Source: Taishania sp037189645 (lineage in GTDB: Bacteria > Bacteroidota > Bacteroidia > Flavobacteriales_D > Crocinitomicaceae). From it: 64,000 nucleotides of DNA. Shown one piece after another: positions 18,358 to 25,937 of the stretch; the stretch's first letter is position 1, and every line of letters begins with the position of its first letter. The notes beneath the pieces were generated by a model, which was not told the DNA's origin, searched no databases, and saw nothing but the letters and a program-made list of their open reading frames with translations. The stretch covers positions 589,105-653,104 of the forward strand of contig JBBCIY010000005.1 in NCBI GenBank assembly GCA_037189645.1, given 5' to 3'. A program made the translations under genes and the position numbers.

Positions 18358-19819
18358 GGATAAGAAACATATTGATGAACTGTTCAGCAAGTCGTTAAAT
18401 CAACGCACTTTTGACATCCCTGAATCATTCCTGGAGGATCTGAACACCCGCCTGGATGCATTGGAGAAAAAGAAAAAGCGGCGGGGTTTCTTTTGGTGGT
18501 TCGTCTTCGTAGCCGTCGGCACGGGAGCATTGCTGGCTATTTTACTGCTTCAACGGAACGATCCGGGCCAGCCGGGTTCCAGGCAGTTCAGCGGGGTAAG
18601 TAAAGAGGAGAAAATCAAGTCCCCTGATTCCACTCAGCAGAGCAGACAACCAGGCCGGCATCCGGTTGCCGATACGGGTAACATCACTTTTACCGGAGAA
18701 GAAAAGAAAAAAGAGGCCAATGATACACAATCAGCATTGACAAATGACCGGAACACCGCACGCACAAAACGGGAAGCTCATTCACCAGGACAAACCTCCA
18801 AAAGAACAGGGCTGCAAAAAGGGAACCCGGAAAACAACGCAGGAAGAAGCGAAAACGCAGTTCCTCCGCAATTGACCGGGCACTCAGCAAACCAACAGGA
18901 CGACACGGAAACGGGAACAACCGCACACACCGAAACAACCGGTGAAACAAAAGAAATCAGTGATCCTGTTGCAGAAGATTCCACCGCGGATGCAGGAGCA
19001 GGCAAAGATACCATCCAGAATGAAGATCCGGCGGAAACAGCTGCTGTCACCTCAGCTACCGTTCCGGAAGACGAAAAAGCAAGTAAAAAGCAGGGTAATA
19101 ACTGGGAAAAAGAGATTCAATTGTACGGAGGTTTCGGTATGAACGTGATCCATGATGCTCCCGTCAATGAAGCTTATCTCAGCAAGATCAGCGCACATCA
19201 GTCACCTGTCGGTTCTCCGTCATTCGGGGTAAACGGACACGTATCCTATAAAAAATTCACTTTCGGAACGGGAATCGGCTACTCACAGGCGGGAGAAACC
19301 TTTTCTTCGGAGGTCAAAAATTACATTCTGAAAGATTCGACGGTTTCCCAATACATCCTGGATACGGTAATGGTATACGATTCCATTTCAGACGTATGGA
19401 TACCCGTCTTGTTCGACACGACGATTTACTACACTTACCAGCACCAGGATTCCGTATGGAAAAACACATCCTTCAAAAATCGTTATTCGTGGATTTCGAT
19501 CCCCATTCACTTCGGTTACCGGTTTGGTTTCGGTCATTACGAATTAATTCCCCGTATCGGGGCGCAGTTCAATTTCGGAATAGCCAAAAATACCGGCGCT
19601 TTCCCCAATGAAGATTTTAACGGGATAGTGGAATACCAATCCGTCCGGTTCAATGTTTCCTACCTCGTCCAGCTGGAAGCACGGAGAAATTTTAACAGGT
19701 GGCATGTTTTCATAACGCCTTACTTCAAATCAATGATCAATCCGTCTCTTTCAGGCGACCTGATCAGGAGGAAGTATTCGCTGTGGGGTGTACAGGCCGG
19801 AGTTGGATTTAAATTATAA
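18350..19819 (+). CDS. Membrane-anchored protein with C-terminal outer-membrane beta-barrel-like domain; candidate anti-sigma factor
   Basis: A 489-residue protein starting at GTG. Residues 1-45 are a charged cytoplasmic segment (IDELFSKSLNQRTFDIPESF), then a single membrane helix at about 46-67 (FFWWFVFVAVGTGALLAILL). Residues about 70-250 are a low-complexity Q/T/E/K-rich linker. Residues about 255-489 alternate aromatic and polar residues with repeated Gly turns (YGGFGMNV, FGTGIGYSQ, YRFGFGHYELIPRIG) and end in GVQAGVGFKL, as in Bacteroidota porin-like barrels. The overlap with the sigma gene and the short cytoplasmic head fit an anti-sigma factor spanning the envelope; the sigma-binding role is inference. 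Confidence 0.75.
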   Translation: MNKDKKHIDELFSKSLNQRTFDIPESFLEDLNTRLDALEKKKKRRGFFWWFVFVAVGTGALLAILLLQRNDPGQPGSRQFSGVSKEEKIKSPDSTQQSRQPGRHPVADTGNITFTGEEKKKEANDTQSALTNDRNTARTKREAHSPGQTSKRTGLQKGNPENNAGRSENAVPPQLTGHSANQQDDTETGTTAHTETTGETKEISDPVAEDSTADAGAGKDTIQNEDPAETAAVTSATVPEDEKASKKQGNNWEKEIQLYGGFGMNVIHDAPVNEAYLSKISAHQSPVGSPSFGVNGHVSYKKFTFGTGIGYSQAGETFSSEVKNYILKDSTVSQYILDTVMVYDSISDVWIPVLFDTTIYYTYQHQDSVWKNTSFKNRYSWISIPIHFGYRFGFGHYELIPRIGAQFNFGIAKNTGAFPNEDFNGIVEYQSVRFNVSYLVQLEARRNFNRWHVFITPYFKSMINPSLSGDLIRRKYSLWGVQAGVGFKL

Positions 19820-19853
19820 AAAAATCGGGACAGATATGATGTGCCGCCCCGAT
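19816..19853 (-). terminator. Possible terminator after the DUF3127 gene
   Basis: ATCGGG (19824-19829) pairs with CCCGAT (19848-19853), and a T run follows on the minus strand. The stem is short and the loop long, so this is tentative. Confidence 0.4.
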
Positions 19854-19874
19854 CCCATTACATTCTTTACGCGA

Positions 19875-20264
19875 TTAAAACGGCAGGTCATCGTCTTCCT
19901 GTTCAGCAGAAGCCGATTCGATCGGAGACGGCGATGGCGCCAGGTCCATGGCAGAAGGTCCTCCCTGCGGGATTCCACCTCCCTGTCCGACCTTTTCAAC
20001 TCTCCAGGCATCCAGTGAATTGAAATACCTCACTTCTCCCTGCGGGCTCACCCATTCTCTGCCGCGGATATTAAATGACACCTCTACCGAATCATTTACC
20101 TTTATCCCGTCGATCAGCGAACATTTATCCTGTGTCAACTGAAAAAGAATATCCTGAGGGTACATGGATGATGAATCCGTTACCACGAATTCCCTTTTTG
20201 AAAATTTATCCGAAACCTGCACGGTATCATTCACAACTTTGACAGTTCCTGTTAACTTAAACAT
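19875..20264 (-). CDS. DUF3127 domain-containing protein
   Basis: A 129-residue protein. Residues 1-100 match DUF3127: MFKLTGTVKVVNDTVQVSDK, KREFVV, and FNIRGREWVSPQGEVRYFN. The pattern (GTV, then R-E-F/V-V-T, then G-R-E-W) suggests an OB-like beta-barrel of the kind seen in small single-strand-binding proteins, but no function is established. The tail (100-129) is Gly/Pro-rich and ends in the acidic EQEDDDLPF, which resembles the acidic DDLPF tip of SSB proteins that recruits partners; that similarity supports a DNA-metabolism role but is inference. Confidence 0.82.
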   Translation of the reverse strand: MFKLTGTVKVVNDTVQVSDKFSKREFVVTDSSSMYPQDILFQLTQDKCSLIDGIKVNDSVEVSFNIRGREWVSPQGEVRYFNSLDAWRVEKVGQGGGIPQGGPSAMDLAPSPSPIESASAEQEDDDLPF

Positions 20265-20330
20265 AGTTTATCTTATTTTTATTTTTACTTTCTGTTTCTC
20301 TCTTTCGCACGAATCACAATTTCCGCACTG

Positions 20331-21239
20331 CTAACCGTTGTTGAACGACAACAAGGTCATCCAGGCCTCTTCCAGCTTTTCTTCCGACAACAGTTGCTGC
20401 GCGTGACGGTGCAGCTCCAGTTCCAGCTTCGCCGGATCATCCTCTAAAGATACGAATAAATCGCTTAATTCCAAAAGTTTATACTCGTTCACATCCGTTT
20501 CGTTCGGAAGTTCCGTGATCCCTGCCAATTGCCCCAGGTTGTTCGCTGTGAGGACCGTACTGTTGCGGATATCGGCAGGCAGCTGGTCAAATCCTACTCC
20601 GCAGGTTGTGATCGGTTTGGTGATCTCAAACATCGAATGCTTATCCGAACGGCAGTACCAGTTTCCTCCCATCCTGGATACCAGGTCGATCTTCAGCTGG
20701 TCGATCATCCCGTTTTCATCCAGGATACCAGTACGCAGGTGAATCCTGGTTACTTCACAGATGATCAGGTTTCCCGCGGCTCCTTCCTGCCCCAGTTCAA
20801 TGACTTCATTTACCTTGCATTCCAGCTGCACCGGTGATTCAGCCACTCTGAACGGGCGAACTGTTTCCGACTCCAGCGGAGTAAATCCCGCTTTTACAAA
20901 TTCATCCACACCGGAAGGATACGGAGAGCTTGCCAGGCTGACCTGGTGAACAATCTCATAGCTGACGATGTTGATCACCACTTCCGGCACCGCTTTCACA
21001 TTGTAATAGGTATCCTTCAGCTCTCCCGTTCTGCCGCTTCTCGCAGGAGAAAAAATAAGGATCGGGGGATTCGCGCTGAATACATTAAAAAAACTGAAAG
21101 GCGCCAGGTTCGGAACGCCGTCTGCATCAATGGTAGATGCAAAAGCGATCGGGCGCGGCCCTACCGCACCCAGCAAGTATTGGTGTACTTTGGGAACCGG
21201 CAGCTCTTTCGGATCATATGTAATAAATTCCTGTGTCAT
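20331..21239 (-). CDS. Flavin reductase-family protein
   Basis: A 302-residue protein from ATG at 21239 (MTQEFITYDPKELP). The FMN-binding flavin reductase-like split-barrel fold is shown by GAVGPRPIAFASTID, NLAPFSFFNVFSANPPIL and the FSPARSGRTGELKDTYYNV segment that contacts FMN. Members transfer electrons from NAD(P)H to flavin or act as flavoproteins of unknown substrate. The C-terminal 90 residues (after GGNWYCR) form a helical extension found in Bacteroidota versions. An upstream in-frame start at 21314 is rejected because it runs through a terminator hairpin. It stands alone on the minus strand behind that terminator. Confidence 0.85.
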   Translation of the reverse strand: MTQEFITYDPKELPVPKVHQYLLGAVGPRPIAFASTIDADGVPNLAPFSFFNVFSANPPILIFSPARSGRTGELKDTYYNVKAVPEVVINIVSYEIVHQVSLASSPYPSGVDEFVKAGFTPLESETVRPFRVAESPVQLECKVNEVIELGQEGAAGNLIICEVTRIHLRTGILDENGMIDQLKIDLVSRMGGNWYCRSDKHSMFEITKPITTCGVGFDQLPADIRNSTVLTANNLGQLAGITELPNETDVNEYKLLELSDLFVSLEDDPAKLELELHRHAQQLLSEEKLEEAWMTLLSFNNG

Positions 21240-21254
21240 CTCGGGTACAAAATT

Positions 21255-21283
21255 AAAACAAAAATCCCCCATCCGGGGGATTT
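21255..21283 (-). terminator. Terminator of the DUF4836 gene
   Basis: A 9-base-pair stem AAATCCCCC / GGGGGATTT with a 4-base loop, followed on the minus strand by TTG and a TTTT run; located between the DUF4836 gene and the flavin reductase start. Confidence 0.75.
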
Positions 21284-21337
21284 CAAAATTCAAGTTATTA
21301 AAATCTATTAACAAGTGCCGAACGGGTTATCCACGTA

Positions 21338-22783
21338 TCACATCATGGTCAGCTCGTCCTCGAATATGTTCAGTGCCTTCTGGAATACCTGCTTCAGGAT
21401 GTTCTCTTTTCCTTCCCTGGCTTTGATGGTCATTTTACCTCCGTCAATGCCATAATCTATCTGTACGTACTTCACCATTTCCACAAATTTCGAAGGTCCG
21501 TCCAATTGAAAAGAAGACATGTCAACATCACTCAGATCGATGAAGAAATTGAATGTGCCTTTACCGAAATTATTCCCCGCATCCGGCAGTGATACCGCGT
21601 TTCCTACGTTTTTGGAAGAGGAATACGCAAAAATCCCTGCATCTGTCAGGTTTACAACTTCAAAATCTTCCGTCATCTTTTCCCTGATAGCAGAACCAAA
21701 GGTTTTCCCGTGGCCGGCCAGACCTATGAAAAAGTTGATATCCGGTGTTACGCCATCTCCCATTGCGGAAGCGATATCTCCAAAGATCAGCGCACCCAGC
21801 TTCCCGTCAATGATCTTGGAAACGTCATAGTTGGCCAGGGTCATCGCCACCTCAAATTCTCCGCCGATGTCCTCGCTCAGGTCCCTCATTGCATTCGGCG
21901 CGTATTCGCTCAGGAATTCCTGCATCTTTTTCGTATCTATATTCAACGACGCTCCCATAAACGGCTTGCCGTTACCGAGGTTGTTCAGGATCTTAGCTCC
22001 CGAATCTGTTCCGAAAAACAGTTTGCTTTTCAACGCATCGGAAAAATGATTTTTTGACTCAATGACAATCGCTCCGTCTTCAAACCGCAATCCTGTTTCA
22101 ACATAGGAATTCTGCAGCATGGCACGCAATTCTTTCTGTTTCTCCGCGCTCAGGTCTTCTAAATCCGTATTGGATGTCCCGTAGAGGTTTGCCAGGCTTA
22201 CCCCGTACACCAGATCGTCTTTTTTCTTCAGGATATCGGCAATATATCCTGTGCTCACATCTCCTTTTGCCCGGTCGTAGATCTTGCCCAGAGACGCCAC
22301 AGGATCTTCCACATCGTTCTGGATCAGCGCAACTGCCAGGTTGTTATTAAATGCGAGGTTAAGATCGCCATCCTGGAGGTATTGAAAAGATTTGGACTCT
22401 TTTACCTCGAACCCGTTCTTAGTCAGGTTCGCTTTTAAAGAATCTGCATTTTTCACCTCGATGAACAAATAGGTCGCCACCGGGTTTCCATTCTCAAACG
22501 GGCCCTCCAATGCAAAATAGACCGGTTCGTCCATGTTGATCGAATTTTTCAGCTGGCTGACCGGACCATTCATCACTGCTTTGATCTTGGCTTCACTTTC
22601 GTAATCTGTTTTAGACAGGATATCTCCCAGCCTCGCTGAGCCAAATCCCACGACGGCTTCATTCCCGTTGAGGAAAGAAGAAAAGCTTTCCAGCAATGAA
22701 CGTGATTTACCTGATCCTCCGCAAGCCATCAGGAATAAGGACAATACAACAACTGCAAACGAGATGCTAACAATCTTTTTCAT
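21338..22783 (-). CDS. DUF4836-family lipoprotein
   Basis: A 481-residue lipoprotein: signal MKKIVSISFAVVVLSLFLMA with lipobox LMAC, cysteine 21, followed by GGSGKSR. The body matches the DUF4836 family found in Bacteroidota: an N-terminal block starting NEAVVGFGSARLGDIL, the repeated pattern of FALEGPFENGNPVATYLF, and a C-terminal FFIDLSDVDMSSF block. Function unknown; a cell-envelope location is expected. It is 62 bases downstream of the FAD-dependent oxidoreductase gene on the same strand and has its own terminator at 21255-21283. Confidence 0.82.
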   Translation of the reverse strand: MKKIVSISFAVVVLSLFLMACGGSGKSRSLLESFSSFLNGNEAVVGFGSARLGDILSKTDYESEAKIKAVMNGPVSQLKNSINMDEPVYFALEGPFENGNPVATYLFIEVKNADSLKANLTKNGFEVKESKSFQYLQDGDLNLAFNNNLAVALIQNDVEDPVASLGKIYDRAKGDVSTGYIADILKKKDDLVYGVSLANLYGTSNTDLEDLSAEKQKELRAMLQNSYVETGLRFEDGAIVIESKNHFSDALKSKLFFGTDSGAKILNNLGNGKPFMGASLNIDTKKMQEFLSEYAPNAMRDLSEDIGGEFEVAMTLANYDVSKIIDGKLGALIFGDIASAMGDGVTPDINFFIGLAGHGKTFGSAIREKMTEDFEVVNLTDAGIFAYSSSKNVGNAVSLPDAGNNFGKGTFNFFIDLSDVDMSSFQLDGPSKFVEMVKYVQIDYGIDGGKMTIKAREGKENILKQVFQKALNIFEDELTMM

Positions 22784-22845
22784 ACATTAATTCTATTAAA
22801 AATCAAGTCAAAAGTACAACAAAATACCTTGAAACAACGAAAAAT

Positions 22846-24423
22846 TTATTGATTATCTTTTGCCGGATCAGGCGGAATGATTCCCCGGCGAACAGCAACA
22901 GCATCCACACATTTCATTCCGTCGATGGCAGCAGAAATAATTCCTCCCGCGTATCCTGCGCCTTCCGCGCACGGGTACAGCCCCTTGACAGAGACATGCT
23001 CCAGGGTTTCCGGGTTCCGGGGAATCTGGATCGGGGATGAAGTTCTCGACTCAGGTGCGTGCAGCACAGCATCATTGGTGAGGTATCCTTTCATTTTCCT
23101 GCCGAAATCTCTGAATGCCTGCTGCAACCTTTTGGCGATAAACGGCGGAAAGACTGTATGCAGGTCTACCGAAACAATACCCGGCTGGTAAGAGCTTCTC
23201 GGGAAATCCACGGATTTCTTACCGTTTACGAAATCTTCCATCCGCTGTGCGGGAACCTGCTGTGTCTTTCCTGCTGCCTCCCAGCACTTCCGTTCAATTT
23301 CCCGCTGAAAATCCAGACAGACAAACGGATCGCTGCTGTTTTCAAAATCTTCGGGGTAAACGGCAACCACGATCCCGGAGTTGGAATACGGGTTGTTGCG
23401 TTTGGAAGGTGACCACCCGTTGGTTACCACTTCTCCGTCAGCCGTGGCACACGGAGCAATGATCCCTCCCGGGCACATACAGAAGGAATAAACCCCTCTT
23501 CCATCCACCTGTGTTACGAGCGAGTAAGACGCCGGAGGCAGGAAGTCATCGTTCAGTCGCCCGTGGTACTGGATCTTATCGATCACATCCTGCGTGTGTT
23601 CAATCCTCACACCCAACGCAAACGGCTTTGCTTCTACCTTTATTCCCTTTTTGTGAAGCAATTCAAACATATCCCTTGCGGAATGCCCGGTTGCCAGGAT
23701 CACTTCATCAACATACCGTTTCTCCGAACAATTCAGCTCCACCCCCCTGATTGCATTGTTTTCCACTATGAAATCCGTCACTTTTGTATCGAAATGAACC
23801 TCACCGCCCCATTTCAGTATTTCTTCACGCATGGCAACAATGATGTGAGGCAGCTTGTTGGTCCCGATGTGCGGATGCGCATCAACGATAATATCCCGTT
23901 CAGCGCCGAAATGTACAAACCATTTCAGTGCTTTGAGCACATCTCCCCGTTTTTTTGAACGGGTATACAGCTTCCCGTCCGAGTAGGTTCCCGCACCCCC
24001 TTCTCCAAAACAATAATTGGACTCCGGGTTGACAATCATTTCCTTATTGAGCTTCGCAAGATCCCTTCGCCTGGAACGGACATCCTTCCCACGTTCAAAA
24101 ACCACCGGCTTCAACCCCAGCTCCAGGCAACGAAGCGCGGCATAGATTCCTGCCGGTCCTGCCCCCACGATCGCTATTTCCGGGGCGTTCTTAACGTCTT
24201 CCGGGTGAAATTCCGCATCAAAGACAGGGAGCTCTTCTCCTATGAATACCTCAAATGTACAGTTGATCTTTATGTTGGGCTTGCGGGCATCGATGGAACG
24301 CTTTTTCCATTGAAAATCAAAATTGTCTGACTTTAAACCCAGGTCGCTTTTTATCTTCTTACGCAGGAAAGCACTGTCAACAGCCTGTTCGGGAGTAACC
24401 TGGAACTGAATTTCTTCTGTCAT
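22846..24423 (-). CDS. FAD-dependent dehydrogenase (COG2509-type)
   Basis: A 525-residue NAD(P)/FAD-dependent oxidoreductase. The dinucleotide-binding motif GAGPAGIYAALRCLE begins at about residue 87, followed by FERGKDVRSRR and the conserved NYCFGEGGAGTYSDGKLYTR. ILATGHSARD gives the second FAD contact, and the end has YPCAEGAGYAGGIISAAIDG, the FAD-closing motif. This is the uncharacterised dehydrogenase group related to HI0933-like flavoproteins. ATG at 24423 is preferred over an in-frame TTG at 24435, which overlaps porT; the stop of porT is adjacent, so the two are co-transcribed. Confidence 0.88.
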   Translation of the reverse strand: MTEEIQFQVTPEQAVDSAFLRKKIKSDLGLKSDNFDFQWKKRSIDARKPNIKINCTFEVFIGEELPVFDAEFHPEDVKNAPEIAIVGAGPAGIYAALRCLELGLKPVVFERGKDVRSRRRDLAKLNKEMIVNPESNYCFGEGGAGTYSDGKLYTRSKKRGDVLKALKWFVHFGAERDIIVDAHPHIGTNKLPHIIVAMREEILKWGGEVHFDTKVTDFIVENNAIRGVELNCSEKRYVDEVILATGHSARDMFELLHKKGIKVEAKPFALGVRIEHTQDVIDKIQYHGRLNDDFLPPASYSLVTQVDGRGVYSFCMCPGGIIAPCATADGEVVTNGWSPSKRNNPYSNSGIVVAVYPEDFENSSDPFVCLDFQREIERKCWEAAGKTQQVPAQRMEDFVNGKKSVDFPRSSYQPGIVSVDLHTVFPPFIAKRLQQAFRDFGRKMKGYLTNDAVLHAPESRTSSPIQIPRNPETLEHVSVKGLYPCAEGAGYAGGIISAAIDGMKCVDAVAVRRGIIPPDPAKDNQ

Positions 24424-24424
24424 C

Positions 24425-25138
24425 TTATCCTTCAAAAATGATGGAGAATATCCACCCGCTGTTATAGATTCTGCTGATCGGAAGGGAGGAACGTGTATTG
24501 TCCTGAATGAATCCGTTTACGAAACTGTGTGAATATTTCACTTCGATCCCAAACTTGAAAAAGGGAGCGAAAAATTCAAGTCCTGCTCCGACCTGGCCCA
24601 GATAATCGTGCTTTTTCATCTTGATGAACGGATCATCAAACTTCTGGGTGGCATCCTGTTGTGACTGCAAATCGAGGGAATACTGCCCTCCTACCAGGAA
24701 ATAGGCAGCAAAATTGTTCAGGCGAAGCGTACGGAACTGGAGCATTAAAGGGAAATCCAGGCTGGTTGCATTCACACGTTCTTCATTCAGCAGCTCTTTC
24801 GTAATATCCTCCGGGTCTACAAATACCTGGTTGATTACCCGCTCCTGGAACGAAAGCGACGGCATAAAGCGCAGGCGAACCATCGGTGTACCGACCTTCA
24901 TGGTGGTAAGGATCCCCAGCTGCGCGCCGGGCTGAGATTTTACGGACATGCTTTTCAGGCCATATTGCTGATAGGCGTCCACTTTCTGATACAGTGAATA
25001 GCCGGAAGTATTCGCCCCCAGCATAAACCCAAAGTGAAACAGGCGATTGTCAAACTTCCGGTAATTCTGCGGTTTTTCTTTCTGGGCAATTGCTCCCACA
25101 CCCGTCAATACAAACAATACAAGGATTCGGAATCTCAT
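24425..25138 (-). CDS. porT: PorT/SprT-like outer-membrane protein (type IX secretion/gliding)
   Basis: A 237-residue protein with a signal peptide (MRFRILVLFVLTGVGAIAQ). The order of motifs is that of PorT: FDNRLFHFGFMLGANTSGY, then VRLRFMPSLSFQERV, TSLDFPLMLQFRTLRLNNFA and YFLVGGQYSLDL, ending in a short beta-barrel strand (GWIFSIIFEG). PorT is a membrane component needed for type IX secretion and gliding in this phylum, and the window contains several T9SS cargo genes. It has a TAnnTTTG box 33 bases upstream and is followed directly by the flavoprotein gene. A generic PorT-family barrel is the alternative. Confidence 0.72.
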   Translation of the reverse strand: MRFRILVLFVLTGVGAIAQKEKPQNYRKFDNRLFHFGFMLGANTSGYSLYQKVDAYQQYGLKSMSVKSQPGAQLGILTTMKVGTPMVRLRFMPSLSFQERVINQVFVDPEDITKELLNEERVNATSLDFPLMLQFRTLRLNNFAAYFLVGGQYSLDLQSQQDATQKFDDPFIKMKKHDYLGQVGAGLEFFAPFFKFGIEVKYSHSFVNGFIQDNTRSSLPISRIYNSGWIFSIIFEG

Positions 25139-25170
25139 TAACTTACTAACGTAAAAATAGATTTTTATTA

Positions 25171-25178
25171 CAAAAATA
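25171..25178 (-). promoter_or_regulatory. -7 promoter box of porT
   Basis: TATTTTTG on the minus strand matches TAnnTTTG, 33 bases before the ATG at 25138. It sits in a pair of AAAAATAGATTTTT direct repeats (25153-25166 and 25172-25185), a possible regulator site. Confidence 0.5.
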
Positions 25179-25186
25179 GATTTTTT

Positions 25187-25439
25187 TAACTACCGGGGTG
25201 CAAAGCCTGCCTAGTTTTAGTAAATGAACGTCTTCTTACACAGCATTGAATGATCATTTTTAGAAGCATCGCCTGCATGATCTTTCCGACCTGGTGAAGT
25301 GGAGACAAGACGCTGAGAATGGAGGCTGCGGGATAAAATCCGGCTGTTGGTCGATTAAAAAAAACACATCTTCTATTTGGTTTTTCATTTCCCGGGCAAT
25401 TTTCAATCTTAGCTCCTGAAAATTCTAATTGTCTTATTT
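25187..25439. other. Intergenic region between divergent porT and T9SS genes
   Basis: Together with the porT promoter this is a 301-base gap. Apart from that promoter I see no RNA gene, terminator or convincing plus-strand promoter box. Confidence 0.5.
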
Positions 25440-25937
25440 ATGAACATACCAGCTAAAATGAACAGCATTATCCCCCTTTTCGGGTTACTATTCCTGTTCT
25501 CGTTCCATAGCACCGCCCAAACGGATGTTGTGGTGAACTACTATGACGGAACAAGCCAGAATTTCTCTGTTACCGACGACGGAAAACTGTATTTCGAGAG
25601 TGACAACCTCGTTGTTGTACCGGGAACGTCCGGCACGGTTACCATCCCGCTTTCGATCATCCGGAAAATCACATTTCCGCTCAATCAATCCCTGGGAATC
25701 GAAGACCTGCTGTCAGAGAACACAGATGTATTCCTTTTCCCGAACCCGACAAAAGATCATTTCAGGATCGCGTCGTCCTCTTCGGAAAAGCTGAGTGTGA
25801 GGATTTACTCTACCGGCGGAGGCCTGGTACTCTCAGGAGAGTATTACGCAAACGACCTGATCCTGATCCGCAACCTGGAATCCGGGCTTTACCTTGTAAC
25901 CGTCAACAACAAGCCATTTAAACTGAATAAATTATGA
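25440..25937 (+). CDS. Short secreted protein with T9SS sorting domain
   Basis: A 165-residue protein: signal peptide (PLFGLLFLFSFHSTAQ), an ~65-residue module (VVVNYYDGTSQNFSVTDDGK through IPLSIIRKITF), then a T9SS type A C-terminal domain beginning FLFPNPTKDHFRIASS. The central module resembles the N-terminus of the next protein (QIVVHNGG ... VISIDSITF), so the pair share a domain but differ in what follows. The genes overlap by 4 bases (ATGA), so they are made together. ATG at 25458 is an alternative start. Function unknown. Confidence 0.78.
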   Translation: MNIPAKMNSIIPLFGLLFLFSFHSTAQTDVVVNYYDGTSQNFSVTDDGKLYFESDNLVVVPGTSGTVTIPLSIIRKITFPLNQSLGIEDLLSENTDVFLFPNPTKDHFRIASSSSEKLSVRIYSTGGGLVLSGEYYANDLILIRNLESGLYLVTVNNKPFKLNKL

